Shown in pieces: positions 1 to 5,735 of a stretch of DNA of 5,735 nucleotides. Within the stretch, counting starts at the first letter, position 1. The number at the start of each line of letters is the position of its first letter. The position numbers and the translations under genes are program-made. The notes below the pieces were generated by a model. That model ran no database searches and was not told the origin of the DNA. It saw nothing but the letters and a program-made list of their open reading frames with translations. This DNA comes from an uncultured Bacilli bacterium. Its GTDB lineage: Bacteria > Bacillota_I > Bacilli_A > RF39 > UBA660. The stretch lies in the NCBI GenBank assembly GCA_947631365.1, contig CANRLB010000066.1:1-5735 (forward strand). Direction: 5' to 3'.

Positions 1-1064
1 AAATAACCTATGAGACATATTTATGGATAGATTATAATGCTGGAAATGAGACACAAGGAAAAGATTTTAAAAGTATATTAAGTATAGTCATAAACAATCC
101 AGATGAAAGTGTAGAAAGTGGATTAGAACCAAATGCCGGAGAAAAAATAATAGCACAACATCAAAAAGGCTTAAGTACAGAATTATTAGGAGATATGTAC
201 CGTTTTGTAGGAACAAAAGATGATGTCGATAATTATATATGCTTTGGATATAATAATGCAGAAACAGATTGTAAATCAGAAACAAGTGATTACATGTACC
301 GAATAATAGGAATAACAGAAGATGGCCAAATGAAACTAATTAAGAATACAGCCATAAGAGAAGTAAATACAAGAACTTTCCAATGGAATAAAGAATATAA
401 AATAGATACAACATGGCCAAATTCAGATATATATAAAAGATTAAATGGTTTATTGAATGGCTTAACTACAGAAGAAGATGGGAATACTAATTTATTTATA
501 AACAGCTCAACAAGTAATGTACAATATATAAAAACAACTGGAGATACTACTTGGTATAATAAAATAGATAGTGACCATGAGTGGCTATATGGAGGAATAT
601 ATGCTAGTAATTTAAATCAGGTTGCTGATGAAATATACAAAATAGAATCAGGGAAAAAAGAAGTAGTACAAACCAATAATGGAAGTCCAAGTAAATGGTC
701 AGAAAAGATGACGGCATCCGTAGGATTAATGTATGTAAGTGATTATTACTTTTCATATGCTTCTTCTGGAACAGATTCAAAAAATACGAATTGTTATTCA
801 GATACATCTTGTAAAAATAGTTGGTTACATATAAGTAATAATGGAGTTAACGCTGTTTATGATCAAGAATGGACCATGGTGCGTAGTGGCTTGCCTATAA
901 GTGAACGCTACTCTGTATGGCGTGTTCGTAACGCTGGTGACATGCACTACCACGGTTCAAACAATTTTAATACGGTTCGCCCAGTCTTCTATCTTGATAC
1001 ATCTATTGAAATAAAAGATGGTACCACTGGTACTTCTGATAATCCATTTATTATTAAAAAATAA
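1..1064 (+). CDS. Uncharacterised, probably surface or secreted protein with a variable-looking C-terminal domain (5' partial)
   Basis: The reading frame is open from base 3, the first complete codon, to a TAA at 1062-1064, giving 353 visible residues. The true start lies before the window. The ATG at 195 (visible residue 65) is internal: the frame upstream is open, protein-like (for example a TYLWIDYNAGNETQGKDF stretch) and no ribosome binding site precedes 195. I see three parts. Residues 1-45 look like the end of a beta-rich domain. Residues ~65-285 contain two related strands (MYRFVG and MYRIIG) followed by D/N/S-rich sequence. The C-terminal block has EWTM, VWRV and VRPVFYL motifs, with a short SDNPFIIKK tail. 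Four cysteines occur as two loose pairs (YIC...TDC and NCYSDTSC), compatible with disulfides outside the cell. No membrane segment is visible; a signal or prepilin-like N-terminus would be off-window. I recall similar proteins, often several per genome, in gut Bacillota, but know no function. Base use in the last third differs strongly from the rest. Confidence 0.85.
   Translation, partial: ITYETYLWIDYNAGNETQGKDFKSILSIVINNPDESVESGLEPNAGEKIIAQHQKGLSTELLGDMYRFVGTKDDVDNYICFGYNNAETDCKSETSDYMYRIIGITEDGQMKLIKNTAIREVNTRTFQWNKEYKIDTTWPNSDIYKRLNGLLNGLTTEEDGNTNLFINSSTSNVQYIKTTGDTTWYNKIDSDHEWLYGGIYASNLNQVADEIYKIESGKKEVVQTNNGSPSKWSEKMTASVGLMYVSDYYFSYASSGTDSKNTNCYSDTSCKNSWLHISNNGVNAVYDQEWTMVRSGLPISERYSVWRVRNAGDMHYHGSNNFNTVRPVFYLDTSIEIKDGTTGTSDNPFIIKK
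870..995 (+). other. Candidate variable region (C-type-lectin-like block) with atypical base composition
   Basis: This stretch encodes visible residues 290-331 of the first gene, from WTMVR to VRPVFYL. By hand count, 871-990 is about 59/120 G+C (49%), against about 50/180 (28%) for 301-480. Within 882-974, 23 of 31 codons end in C or T, versus 9 of 31 in 303-395. All five arginines in the block are CGT or CGC, while upstream ones include AGA and CGA. The arrangement of fixed aromatic/Arg anchors (W, R, WRV, G, VRPVFYL) around unrelated residues resembles the variable C-terminus of proteins altered by diversity-generating retroelements, where AAY template codons become NNY. Recombination among paralogous cassettes would give a similar picture. 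No reverse transcriptase or template repeat is in the window, so the mechanism is inference. Confidence 0.4.
1021..1033. repeat. Short perfect inverted repeat downstream of the variable block
   Basis: GTACCA, one central C, then TGGTAC make a perfect 13-base palindrome that can fold as a 5-bp stem with a 3-base loop. It lies inside the coding sequence about 25 bases after the VRPVFYL codons. Some diversity-generating retroelement targets carry a hairpin just 3' of the variable region, so its position is suggestive, but a stem this short is weak evidence and can arise by chance. Confidence 0.35.
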
Positions 1065-1075
1065 ATAAAATGTTT

Positions 1076-1109
1076 AAAAATAGTTTTTGGAATAGAAAAC
1101 TATTTTTTT
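1076..1109 (+). terminator. Rho-independent terminator-like hairpin after the first gene
   Basis: AAAAATAGTTTT (1076-1087) and AAAACTATTTTT (1096-1107) are exact reverse complements, giving a 12-bp stem with an 8-base loop (TGGAATAG). The T-run continues to 1109. It starts 12 bases after the stop of the first gene and sits before the hrcA promoter, so it should separate the two transcription units. The stem has only one G-C pair, so its strength is uncertain. It is nearly symmetrical (A-run on the left, T-run on the right), but no gene converges from the right. Confidence 0.7.
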
Positions 1110-1131
1110 AAATTAAAAAAATTTTTAAAAA

Positions 1132-1159
1132 TTAGCACTCATATATTGACAAGTGCTAA
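1132..1159 (+). promoter_or_regulatory. CIRCE operator 1 (HrcA binding site), upstream copy
   Basis: TTAGCACTC (1132-1140) and AAGTGCTAA (1151-1159) match the CIRCE consensus TTAGCACTC-N9-GAGTGCTAA, with one mismatch in the right arm (A for G). The spacer is 10 bases here rather than the canonical 9. The right arm overlaps the -35 hexamer at 1146-1151, so bound HrcA would block RNA polymerase. A/T tracts at 1109-1133 just upstream could also act as an UP element. Confidence 0.88.
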
Positions 1160-1174
1160 GCATAATATTATAAT
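1146..1174 (+). promoter_or_regulatory. Sigma-A promoter of the hrcA-grpE-dnaK operon
   Basis: A perfect -35 box TTGACA (1146-1151) is followed, after exactly 17 bases, by a perfect -10 box TATAAT (1169-1174). The expected transcription start is near 1180-1183, giving a leader of about 45 bases. Both hexamers matching consensus at ideal spacing implies an intrinsically strong promoter held down by repression, in line with the two flanking CIRCE elements. Confidence 0.92.
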
Positions 1175-1178
1175 GGTA

Positions 1179-1205
1179 TTAGCATTCAAAAAAGAGGAGT
1201 GCTAA
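1179..1205 (+). promoter_or_regulatory. CIRCE operator 2 (HrcA binding site), downstream copy
   Basis: TTAGCATTC (1179-1187), 9 bases, then GAGTGCTAA (1197-1205) fit the CIRCE consensus with canonical spacing and a single mismatch (T for C in the left arm, which gives a G·T wobble in RNA). It begins at the predicted transcription start, so it acts as a DNA operator and would also be transcribed as a 9-bp hairpin in the 5' leader, just ahead of the hrcA ribosome binding site. Confidence 0.92.
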
Positions 1206-1216
1206 CATTAGGAAGC

Positions 1217-1223
1217 GGGTGAT
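1217..1223 (+). promoter_or_regulatory. Ribosome binding site of hrcA, supports a TTG start
   Basis: GGGTGAT matches the GGTGAT part of the anti-Shine-Dalgarno complement GGAGGTGAT. The core G at 1219 lies 7 bases before the TTG at 1227, which is optimal. It lies 13 bases before the alternative ATG at 1233, which is long. This favours the TTG start. Confidence 0.65.
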
Positions 1224-1226
1224 ATA

Positions 1227-2246
1227 TTGATAATGGATGATCGTAAGAAAGAACTATTAAAAGAAATTGTAGAAAATTATGTTAAAACTGTAAAACCAGT
1301 TGGTAGTAATTCTTTATGTAAAAAGTTGAAATGTTCAAGTGCTACGATAAGAAATGAAATGGTTATGTTAGAAAATATGGGATATATAGAAAAGAATCAT
1401 ATCTCAAGTGGCCGAATACCTAGTGAAAAAGGATATAAATATTATGTAGAACATTTAATGAAACCTAAAGATTTAACTGGGGAAGATATGTTAAAGTTAC
1501 AAACAATATTTTCTAATAATGAATTAAAAGTAAATGATGCTGTTGCAAAGTGTATGGAAATAATTAGTGATTTAACTAATTACACTTCAGTTGTTTTAGG
1601 TAAAAGTAGTAGTGATAATTTACTAAGACAAATTAATATTATCGCATTAGATGAACAAAAAATAGTTGCTGTAGTTTGTACTGATAAAGGAGTTGTGGAA
1701 AACAAACAATTTATCTTAGATAAAAATACCGATATAAATGAAATAGTAAAAGCTGGGGAAATGATAAATAAAATGTTAGTAGGTACCCCAATAGATAAAG
1801 TATCAGAAAAACTCGAATTTGAAATAAAACCGGTTATAGCTAAAAAGATAAAAGATTATGAAACCGTATATAATATTTTCTATGATGCTTTTAATGATTT
1901 TCTACATCATAATACCAATATTCATGTATCAGGACGTGTTAATCTTTTAAAAGAGCCAGAATATGATGATGCCACAAGTATTAAAAGAATAGCATCTAAA
2001 TTAGAAGATGAATCTTTTAAAGAAATGGTTAGTTCAATTGATGGTGGTGAAGATTTAAAAATTTATATTGGCGAAGAAAGTAACTTTGATGATAATGTTA
2101 CAGTAATAAAACGCAAATATAAATCTAATGGTGAAGAAGGAACAATTGCTATTATTGGTCCAAAGAGAATGGAATACGAAAGAGTTGTTTCACTTCTTAA
2201 TTATATGGTAGATAAGATAGAGGAAAAAGATGATGGAAGAAAATAG
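1227..2246 (+). CDS. hrcA: Heat-inducible transcription repressor HrcA
   Basis: This 339-residue protein has the usual length of HrcA, the cytoplasmic repressor that binds CIRCE operators and depends on GroEL for its active fold in the classic Bacillus model. The N-terminal winged-helix DNA-binding region is clear: KPVGSNSL (residues 23-30), SSATIRNEMVMLENMGYIEK (37-56) and SSGRIPSEKGYKYYVEHL (60-77) closely follow the family pattern. The remainder is the GAF-like HrcA core, ending in the conserved IGPKRMEYERVVSLLNYM segment. The start is taken as TTG because of the ribosome binding site at 1217-1223; ATG at 1233 would shorten the protein by two residues. It is the first gene of the operon and lies directly behind two CIRCE sites, so it should repress itself together with grpE and dnaK. 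Its end overlaps grpE by 17 bases. No truncation or missing motif is seen. Confidence 0.97.
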   Translation: MIMDDRKKELLKEIVENYVKTVKPVGSNSLCKKLKCSSATIRNEMVMLENMGYIEKNHISSGRIPSEKGYKYYVEHLMKPKDLTGEDMLKLQTIFSNNELKVNDAVAKCMEIISDLTNYTSVVLGKSSSDNLLRQINIIALDEQKIVAVVCTDKGVVENKQFILDKNTDINEIVKAGEMINKMLVGTPIDKVSEKLEFEIKPVIAKKIKDYETVYNIFYDAFNDFLHHNTNIHVSGRVNLLKEPEYDDATSIKRIASKLEDESFKEMVSSIDGGEDLKIYIGEESNFDDNVTVIKRKYKSNGEEGTIAIIGPKRMEYERVVSLLNYMVDKIEEKDDGRK

Positions 2247-2763
2247 CGAAGAAATAAAGAATGAAAAACATTCTAAAAAAGAAAATAAAAAAAATAATGC
2301 TGAAGTCATAAAATTAATAGAAGAAAAAAATAATTTGAATGATAAATTATTAAGAGTAACAGCGGAGATGCAAAATATCAAAAAAAGATATGAAGATGAA
2401 ATAAGTCGTATTTATAAATATGATGGTGAATCATTTATTAAAAAAAGTTTAGTTATTCTTGATAATTTTGAAAGAGCAATTAGTATGGATGATAATAATT
2501 TAGAAGATGAAGTGTCTAAGTTCTTAAATGGTTTTAAATTAATATATAATGATTTTAAAAAAATATTAGATGAAGCTGGTGTTAAAGAAATAGAAGCTTT
2601 AGATAAATTATTTGATCCTAATATGATGGAAGCAGTTCTTACCGAAAATGATAATACAAAAGAAAATGGGGTTGTGACTTGTGTTATGCAAAAAGGTTAT
2701 TTATATAATGATAAAGTTTTAAGACCTGCCATGGTCAAAGTTAATGAAAGGATAAGTGAATAA
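2230..2763 (+). CDS. grpE: Nucleotide-exchange factor GrpE (DnaK cochaperone)
   Basis: GrpE is a cytoplasmic dimer that releases ADP from DnaK and so resets the chaperone cycle. The 177 residues are in the normal range for the family. A charged, disordered Lys/Glu/Asn-rich N-terminus (1-25) is followed by the long coiled-coil helix (~26-65, with NIKKRYEDE at 49-57). Then come the conserved [11 protein letters not shown] (74-84) and the C-terminal beta domain with [20 protein letters not shown] (117-136) and [10 protein letters not shown] (163-172). Two adjacent ATGs (2230 and 2233) are both possible starts; AGAGG at 2219-2223 is 6 or 9 bases upstream. The gene starts inside the end of hrcA and its stop lies one base before the dnaK ATG, which suggests translational coupling and transcription from the CIRCE-controlled promoter. 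Poly-A runs (A8 at 2287-2294, A7 at 2324-2330) are in frame and reflect the AT-rich Lys/Asn codons. Confidence 0.97.
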   Translation: MMEENSEEIKNEKHSKKENKKNNAEVIKLIEEKNNLNDKLLRVTAEMQNIKKRYEDEISRIYKYDGESFIKKSLVILDNFERAISMDDNNLEDEVSKFLNGFKLIYNDFKKILDEAGVKEIEALDKLFDPNMMEAVLTENDNTKENGVVTCVMQKGYLYNDKVLRPAMVKVNERISE

Positions 2764-2764
2764 A

Positions 2765-4582
2765 ATGGCAAAAATTATAGGTATTGATTTAGGAACAACA
2801 AATAGTTGTGTTGCAGTCCTTGAAGGAGGAGAAGCTAAAGTTATTCCTAATAGTGAAGGTAATCGTACAACACCTTCTGTTGTGGCCTTTAAAGGCGATG
2901 ATGAATTAGTTGGAGAAACTGCTAAAAGACAAGCAGTAACTAACGTTAAAAATACTATTTCATCAATTAAAAGAAAAATGGGAACTAGTGAAAAAGTTGA
3001 AGCTAATGGTAAAAAATATACACCTGAAGAAATTAGTGCTAAGATTTTAAGTAAATTAAAAGCTGATGCGGAAAGTTATTTAGGTGAAAAAGTTACTAAA
3101 GCTGTTATAACTGTTCCTGCATATTTTAATGATGCAGAAAGACAAGCAACTAAAAATGCTGGTAAAATAGCTGGCCTAGAAGTTGAAAGAATTATTAATG
3201 AACCAACAGCGGCAGCTTTAGCATATGGTCTTGATAAACAAGATAAATTACAAACTATCTTAGTTTATGACTTAGGTGGTGGTACATTCGATGTCTCTAT
3301 ACTAGAACTTGGTGATGGGGTATTTGAAGTTAAAGCAACAAGTGGTAATAATCGTCTTGGTGGTGATGATTTTGATGCAAGAATTAGTGATTATTTAGTA
3401 TCTGAATTTAAAAAAGAACATGGTGTTGATTTATCAAAAGATAAAATGGCTATGCAAAGAATTAAAGATGCATCAGAAAAAGCTAAAAAAGATTTATCTG
3501 GTATGACTAATGCCCAAATAAGTCTTCCATTTATAGCTCAAAGTGATGAAGGCCCACTTCATATGGAAATGACTTTATCTAAAGCTAAATTTGAAGATTT
3601 ATGTCGTGATTTATTTGATTCAACTCTTGAACCAGTTAGAAAAGCTTTAAAAGATGCTAAACTTTCTAATAAAGATATTGATAAAGTAATTTTAGTTGGT
3701 GGATCAACTCGTATACCATACATTCAAGAATTAGTTAAAAAAGAATTAGGGCAAGAACCAAACAAAGGTGTTAATCCAGACGAAGTAGTTGCCATGGGTG
3801 CTGCAATTCAAGGTGGTGTTCTTACTGGTGAAGTTGATGATATCGTTTTACTAGATGTTACACCTCTATCACTTGGTATTGAAACTCTTGGTAATATTAT
3901 GACTGTTTTAATTCCAAGAAATACAACTATTCCAACAAGTAAGAGTCAAGTCTTTAGTACTGCTGTTGATAATCAACCTGCTGTTGATATCCATGTTCTT
4001 CAAGGCGAAAGACAAATGGCTTCTGATAACAAAACTTTAGGAAACTTCCAACTTACTAATTTACCTCCTGCTAAAAGAGGAGTACCACAAATCGAAGTTA
4101 CATTTGATATTGATGCCAATGGTATAGTTAATGTTAAAGCTAAAGATTTAGGTACAGGTAAGGAACAATCAATTACAATTACATCTAGTACCAACCTTAC
4201 TGATGAAGAAATAGATAAGATGGTTAAAGAAGCTGAAGCTAATAAAGAAGCTGATGAAAAAAGAAAGAATGAAGCAGAAGTAAGAAATAATGCTGATTCA
4301 ATGGTTTTTCAAACTGAAAAAGCTTTAGAAGATTTAGGTGATAAAGTAGATTCATCTGATAAAGAAAAAGCTGAAGAGGCCATTAAAGAAGTTAAGGATG
4401 CTTTAGAAGGATCTGATACGGATAAGATTAAAGAAAAGACTGAAGAACTTTCGAAGATTGCTATGGATTTAGCAGCTAAAGTATATCAAAATGCTAAACC
4501 AGAACATGATAATGCAACTGAAGAAAGCGAAACTAAGAAAAAAGATGATGGTGTAGAAGAAGCCTCATTTGAAGAAAAATAA
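2765..4582 (+). CDS. dnaK: Molecular chaperone DnaK (Hsp70)
   Basis: DnaK is the ATP-driven cytoplasmic Hsp70 that binds exposed hydrophobic segments of client proteins together with DnaJ and GrpE. From the ATG at 2765 the protein has 605 residues, close to the ~610 of Gram-positive DnaKs. The nucleotide-binding domain shows phosphate-1 [14 protein letters not shown] (5-18), [16 protein letters not shown] (114-129), [12 protein letters not shown] (144-155), phosphate-2 [13 protein letters not shown] (168-180) and [14 protein letters not shown] (308-321). The interdomain linker is [14 protein letters not shown] (361-374). The substrate-binding beta domain follows to about 475, then a helical lid and an acidic/Lys-rich disordered tail ending [12 protein letters not shown] at 2756 would add three residues, but the family start [10 protein letters not shown] and close spacing to grpE favour 2765; an AAGGA at 2748-2752 lies 12 bases upstream. 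It is the last heat-shock gene of the operon here. Confidence 0.98.
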   Translation: MAKIIGIDLGTTNSCVAVLEGGEAKVIPNSEGNRTTPSVVAFKGDDELVGETAKRQAVTNVKNTISSIKRKMGTSEKVEANGKKYTPEEISAKILSKLKADAESYLGEKVTKAVITVPAYFNDAERQATKNAGKIAGLEVERIINEPTAAALAYGLDKQDKLQTILVYDLGGGTFDVSILELGDGVFEVKATSGNNRLGGDDFDARISDYLVSEFKKEHGVDLSKDKMAMQRIKDASEKAKKDLSGMTNAQISLPFIAQSDEGPLHMEMTLSKAKFEDLCRDLFDSTLEPVRKALKDAKLSNKDIDKVILVGGSTRIPYIQELVKKELGQEPNKGVNPDEVVAMGAAIQGGVLTGEVDDIVLLDVTPLSLGIETLGNIMTVLIPRNTTIPTSKSQVFSTAVDNQPAVDIHVLQGERQMASDNKTLGNFQLTNLPPAKRGVPQIEVTFDIDANGIVNVKAKDLGTGKEQSITITSSTNLTDEEIDKMVKEAEANKEADEKRKNEAEVRNNADSMVFQTEKALEDLGDKVDSSDKEKAEEAIKEVKDALEGSDTDKIKEKTEELSKIAMDLAAKVYQNAKPEHDNATEESETKKKDDGVEEASFEEK

Positions 4583-4588
4583 TGATAT

Positions 4589-4617
4589 AAAGGAAGAGAA
4601 TTAAAACCTCTTCTTTT
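4589..4617 (+). terminator. Terminator-like hairpin between dnaK and pepF
   Basis: AAAGGAAGAG (4589-4598) pairs with CTCTTCTTTT (4608-4617): ten pairs including one G·T wobble, across a 9-base loop, with the T-run forming the 3' arm. It starts seven bases after the dnaK stop. The T-run is short and ends in GCT, so it may terminate only partly and let some transcripts run into the peptidase gene. No good promoter is visible in the 18 bases between it and the next start codon. Confidence 0.6.
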
Positions 4618-4635
4618 GCTGTTAGGAAAGGTAAT

Positions 4636-5735
4636 ATGGCCAAAAATAGAAACGAATTTAAAGATATTTATAAATGGGATTCCAAAGCTATTTATAAAAG
4701 TGATGAGCTTTGTTTAAAAGATATTAAATATTTGGAAAAAAAGATTAAAGAATATCGTCAATATCAAAATCATATCTTGGATAGTAGTGAAAGTTTACTT
4801 AATCTACTTGAACTAGATACACATATTGGCATAAAATTGGAAAAAGTTTTTATCTATGCTCATATCAATAATGATGCTGATACTTTAGATCAAAATTATC
4901 AAGATTTATATGGCAAAGCTAAAAATTTATATACTAAATATTTAGAAGAATCTGCTTATATTGTCCCTGAACTTTTAAAAAGTGATGAGCAGGTTGTTCT
5001 TAAATTTATAAAAGAAAATAAGTGTCTAAAAAAATATAACCGAGTTTTAAAAAATATTTATCGAAATAAAAAACATGTTTTAAGTAGTGAAGTAGAATCT
5101 TCATTAGGGGCATTTGCTAAATTAATGGATGCCCCTGATGAAATTATGTCTTCGATGTCTGATAGTGATTTTAGATTTGAAAATATAATTGTTGATGGTA
5201 AGAGTGTAGAACTTACCGAAAGTAATTATTCAACTTATATAAGAAGTAGTGAAAGAGAAGTAAGAAAACAAGCTTTTCAATCGTTATATAAAACTTATAG
5301 TAGTTTTAAAAATACAATTGCTACTATTTTACGTAATGAAGTAGAAAAAAGTGTTGCTAATGCTAAAATAAGAAAATATAAAAATACTTTGGATGCTGCT
5401 TTATTTCATGATGAAATAAAACCTAGTGTTTATTATAATTTAATTGCCTCTGTTCATCATCATTTACCTTCTTTATATAAATATTGGCATTTAAAGAAAA
5501 ATATTTTAAATTTAAAAGAAATGCATTTATATGATACTTATACAGAATTAGAAAAAAAGGATACTAATAAGAAATATACTTTTGAAGAAGCTAAAGATTT
5601 AGTTTTAAAAATAGTTGCTCCTTTAGGTGAGAGTTATGTAAAAGATTTAACTAGAGCTTTTACTGATGGTTGGATTGATTCGTGCAATAATAAAGGAAAA
5701 AGAGGAGGAGCATATTGTACAGCTTGTTATAGTGT
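4636..5735 (+). CDS. pepF: Oligoendopeptidase F, M3 family zinc metallopeptidase (3' partial)
   Basis: The frame is open from ATG 4636 to the window edge (366 complete codons plus two bases) with no stop. PepF is a cytoplasmic zinc peptidase that cuts short peptides, contributing to peptide turnover; full-length members have ~600 residues, so about 60% is visible. Family signs include the start MAKNRNEF, WDSKAIYKSDE (14-24), ILDSSESLLNL (47-57), an N-terminal helical domain (~110-180), VRKQAFQSLYKTYSSFKNT (209-227), HHHLPSLYKYWHLKK (274-288), MHLYDTY (296-302) and NNKGKRGGAYC (351-361). The last resembles the N-x-GKRSGAY segment that precedes the catalytic HExxH, which lies beyond the window. 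AGGAAAGG at 4624-4631 gives a good ribosome binding site (4 to 8 bases). It follows dnaK by 53 bases, beyond a probable terminator. Cysteines at 361 and 364 are unusual beside this motif. Confidence 0.93.
   Translation, partial: MAKNRNEFKDIYKWDSKAIYKSDELCLKDIKYLEKKIKEYRQYQNHILDSSESLLNLLELDTHIGIKLEKVFIYAHINNDADTLDQNYQDLYGKAKNLYTKYLEESAYIVPELLKSDEQVVLKFIKENKCLKKYNRVLKNIYRNKKHVLSSEVESSLGAFAKLMDAPDEIMSSMSDSDFRFENIIVDGKSVELTESNYSTYIRSSEREVRKQAFQSLYKTYSSFKNTIATILRNEVEKSVANAKIRKYKNTLDAALFHDEIKPSVYYNLIASVHHHLPSLYKYWHLKKNILNLKEMHLYDTYTELEKKDTNKKYTFEEAKDLVLKIVAPLGESYVKDLTRAFTDGWIDSCNNKGKRGGAYCTACYS

Noticed and set aside
195..197. ATG at 195 as the true start of the first gene
   Set aside because: The frame is open and protein-like back to base 3, and there is no purine-rich ribosome binding site just upstream; the codon is an internal Met in a DMYRFVG strand.
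88..285. Minus-strand open frame of 65 codons
   Set aside because: It lies antisense to the first gene, has a low-complexity Leu/Phe/His/Tyr composition typical of reverse-read AT-rich coding DNA, and has no ribosome binding site or recognisable family.
604..807. Minus-strand open frame of 67 codons
   Set aside because: It is antisense to the first gene, hydrophobic by reverse-read composition, and has no supporting start signals.
1110..1131. A/T tracts as a separate regulatory element or repeat
   Set aside because: They could act as an UP element for the promoter, but runs like this are common in intergenic DNA of this composition, so they are only mentioned with the operator.
2276..2330. 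Poly-A runs (A8, A7) in grpE as programmed slippage sites
   Set aside because: The full-length frame is intact and gives a normal GrpE; A-runs are expected from Lys/Asn-rich coding in such an AT-rich genome, and no alternative-frame product is recognisable.
2190..2381. Minus-strand open frame of 63 codons spanning the hrcA-grpE junction
   Set aside because: Its Phe/Ser-rich sequence is the reverse of Lys/Glu-rich GrpE codons; both forward genes are unambiguous.
2756..2758. GTG at 2756 as the dnaK start
   Set aside because: It would sit inside the grpE end only 3 bases from the nearest purine-rich site and add three residues before the conserved [10 protein letters not shown] start of DnaK.
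4000..4194. Minus-strand open frame of 64 codons inside dnaK
   Set aside because: It is a shadow of a highly conserved DnaK segment, with no independent evidence for a gene.

Overview
The window comes from a very AT-rich, low-GC Gram-positive bacterium, most likely a gut-type Bacillota lineage close to the Mollicutes/RF39/Erysipelotrichia-like groups. The evidence is the HrcA/CIRCE heat-shock system, A/T-rich codon choice, a textbook sigma-A promoter, and Gram-positive-type DnaK and PepF. All tryptophans read in the coding regions are TGG and the stops used are TAA and TAG, so nothing suggests the Mycoplasma code in which TGA means Trp.

Left part (1-1064): the C-terminal ~353 codons of an uncharacterised, probably extracellular protein whose start lies before the window. 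Its last ~40 residues before the tail (870-995) form a sharply different block. GC is about 49% against about 28% upstream, arginines are all CGT/CGC, codons mostly end in C or T, and the block runs from an EWTM..R motif to a VRPVFYL motif. This resembles the variable C-terminal lectin-like region of proteins diversified by retroelements or by recombination among paralogues. It is the most interesting signal here, although no reverse transcriptase or template repeat is visible. A hairpin terminator (1076-1109) ends this unit.

Centre (1110-4617): a heat-shock operon, hrcA-grpE-dnaK. It is driven by a consensus promoter (TTGACA, 17 nt, TATAAT) flanked by two CIRCE operators, one over the -35 box and one at the expected transcription start. 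HrcA is the repressor that binds CIRCE, so the operon is autoregulated. GrpE is the nucleotide-exchange factor for DnaK. Genes overlap or nearly abut, which suggests coupled translation. dnaJ, which often follows dnaK in Bacillota, is not the next gene; a hairpin with a T-rich 3' arm closes the operon.

Right part (4636-5735): the first 366 codons of an oligoendopeptidase F (M3 family metallopeptidase), cut by the window end before the zinc-binding HExxH motif.
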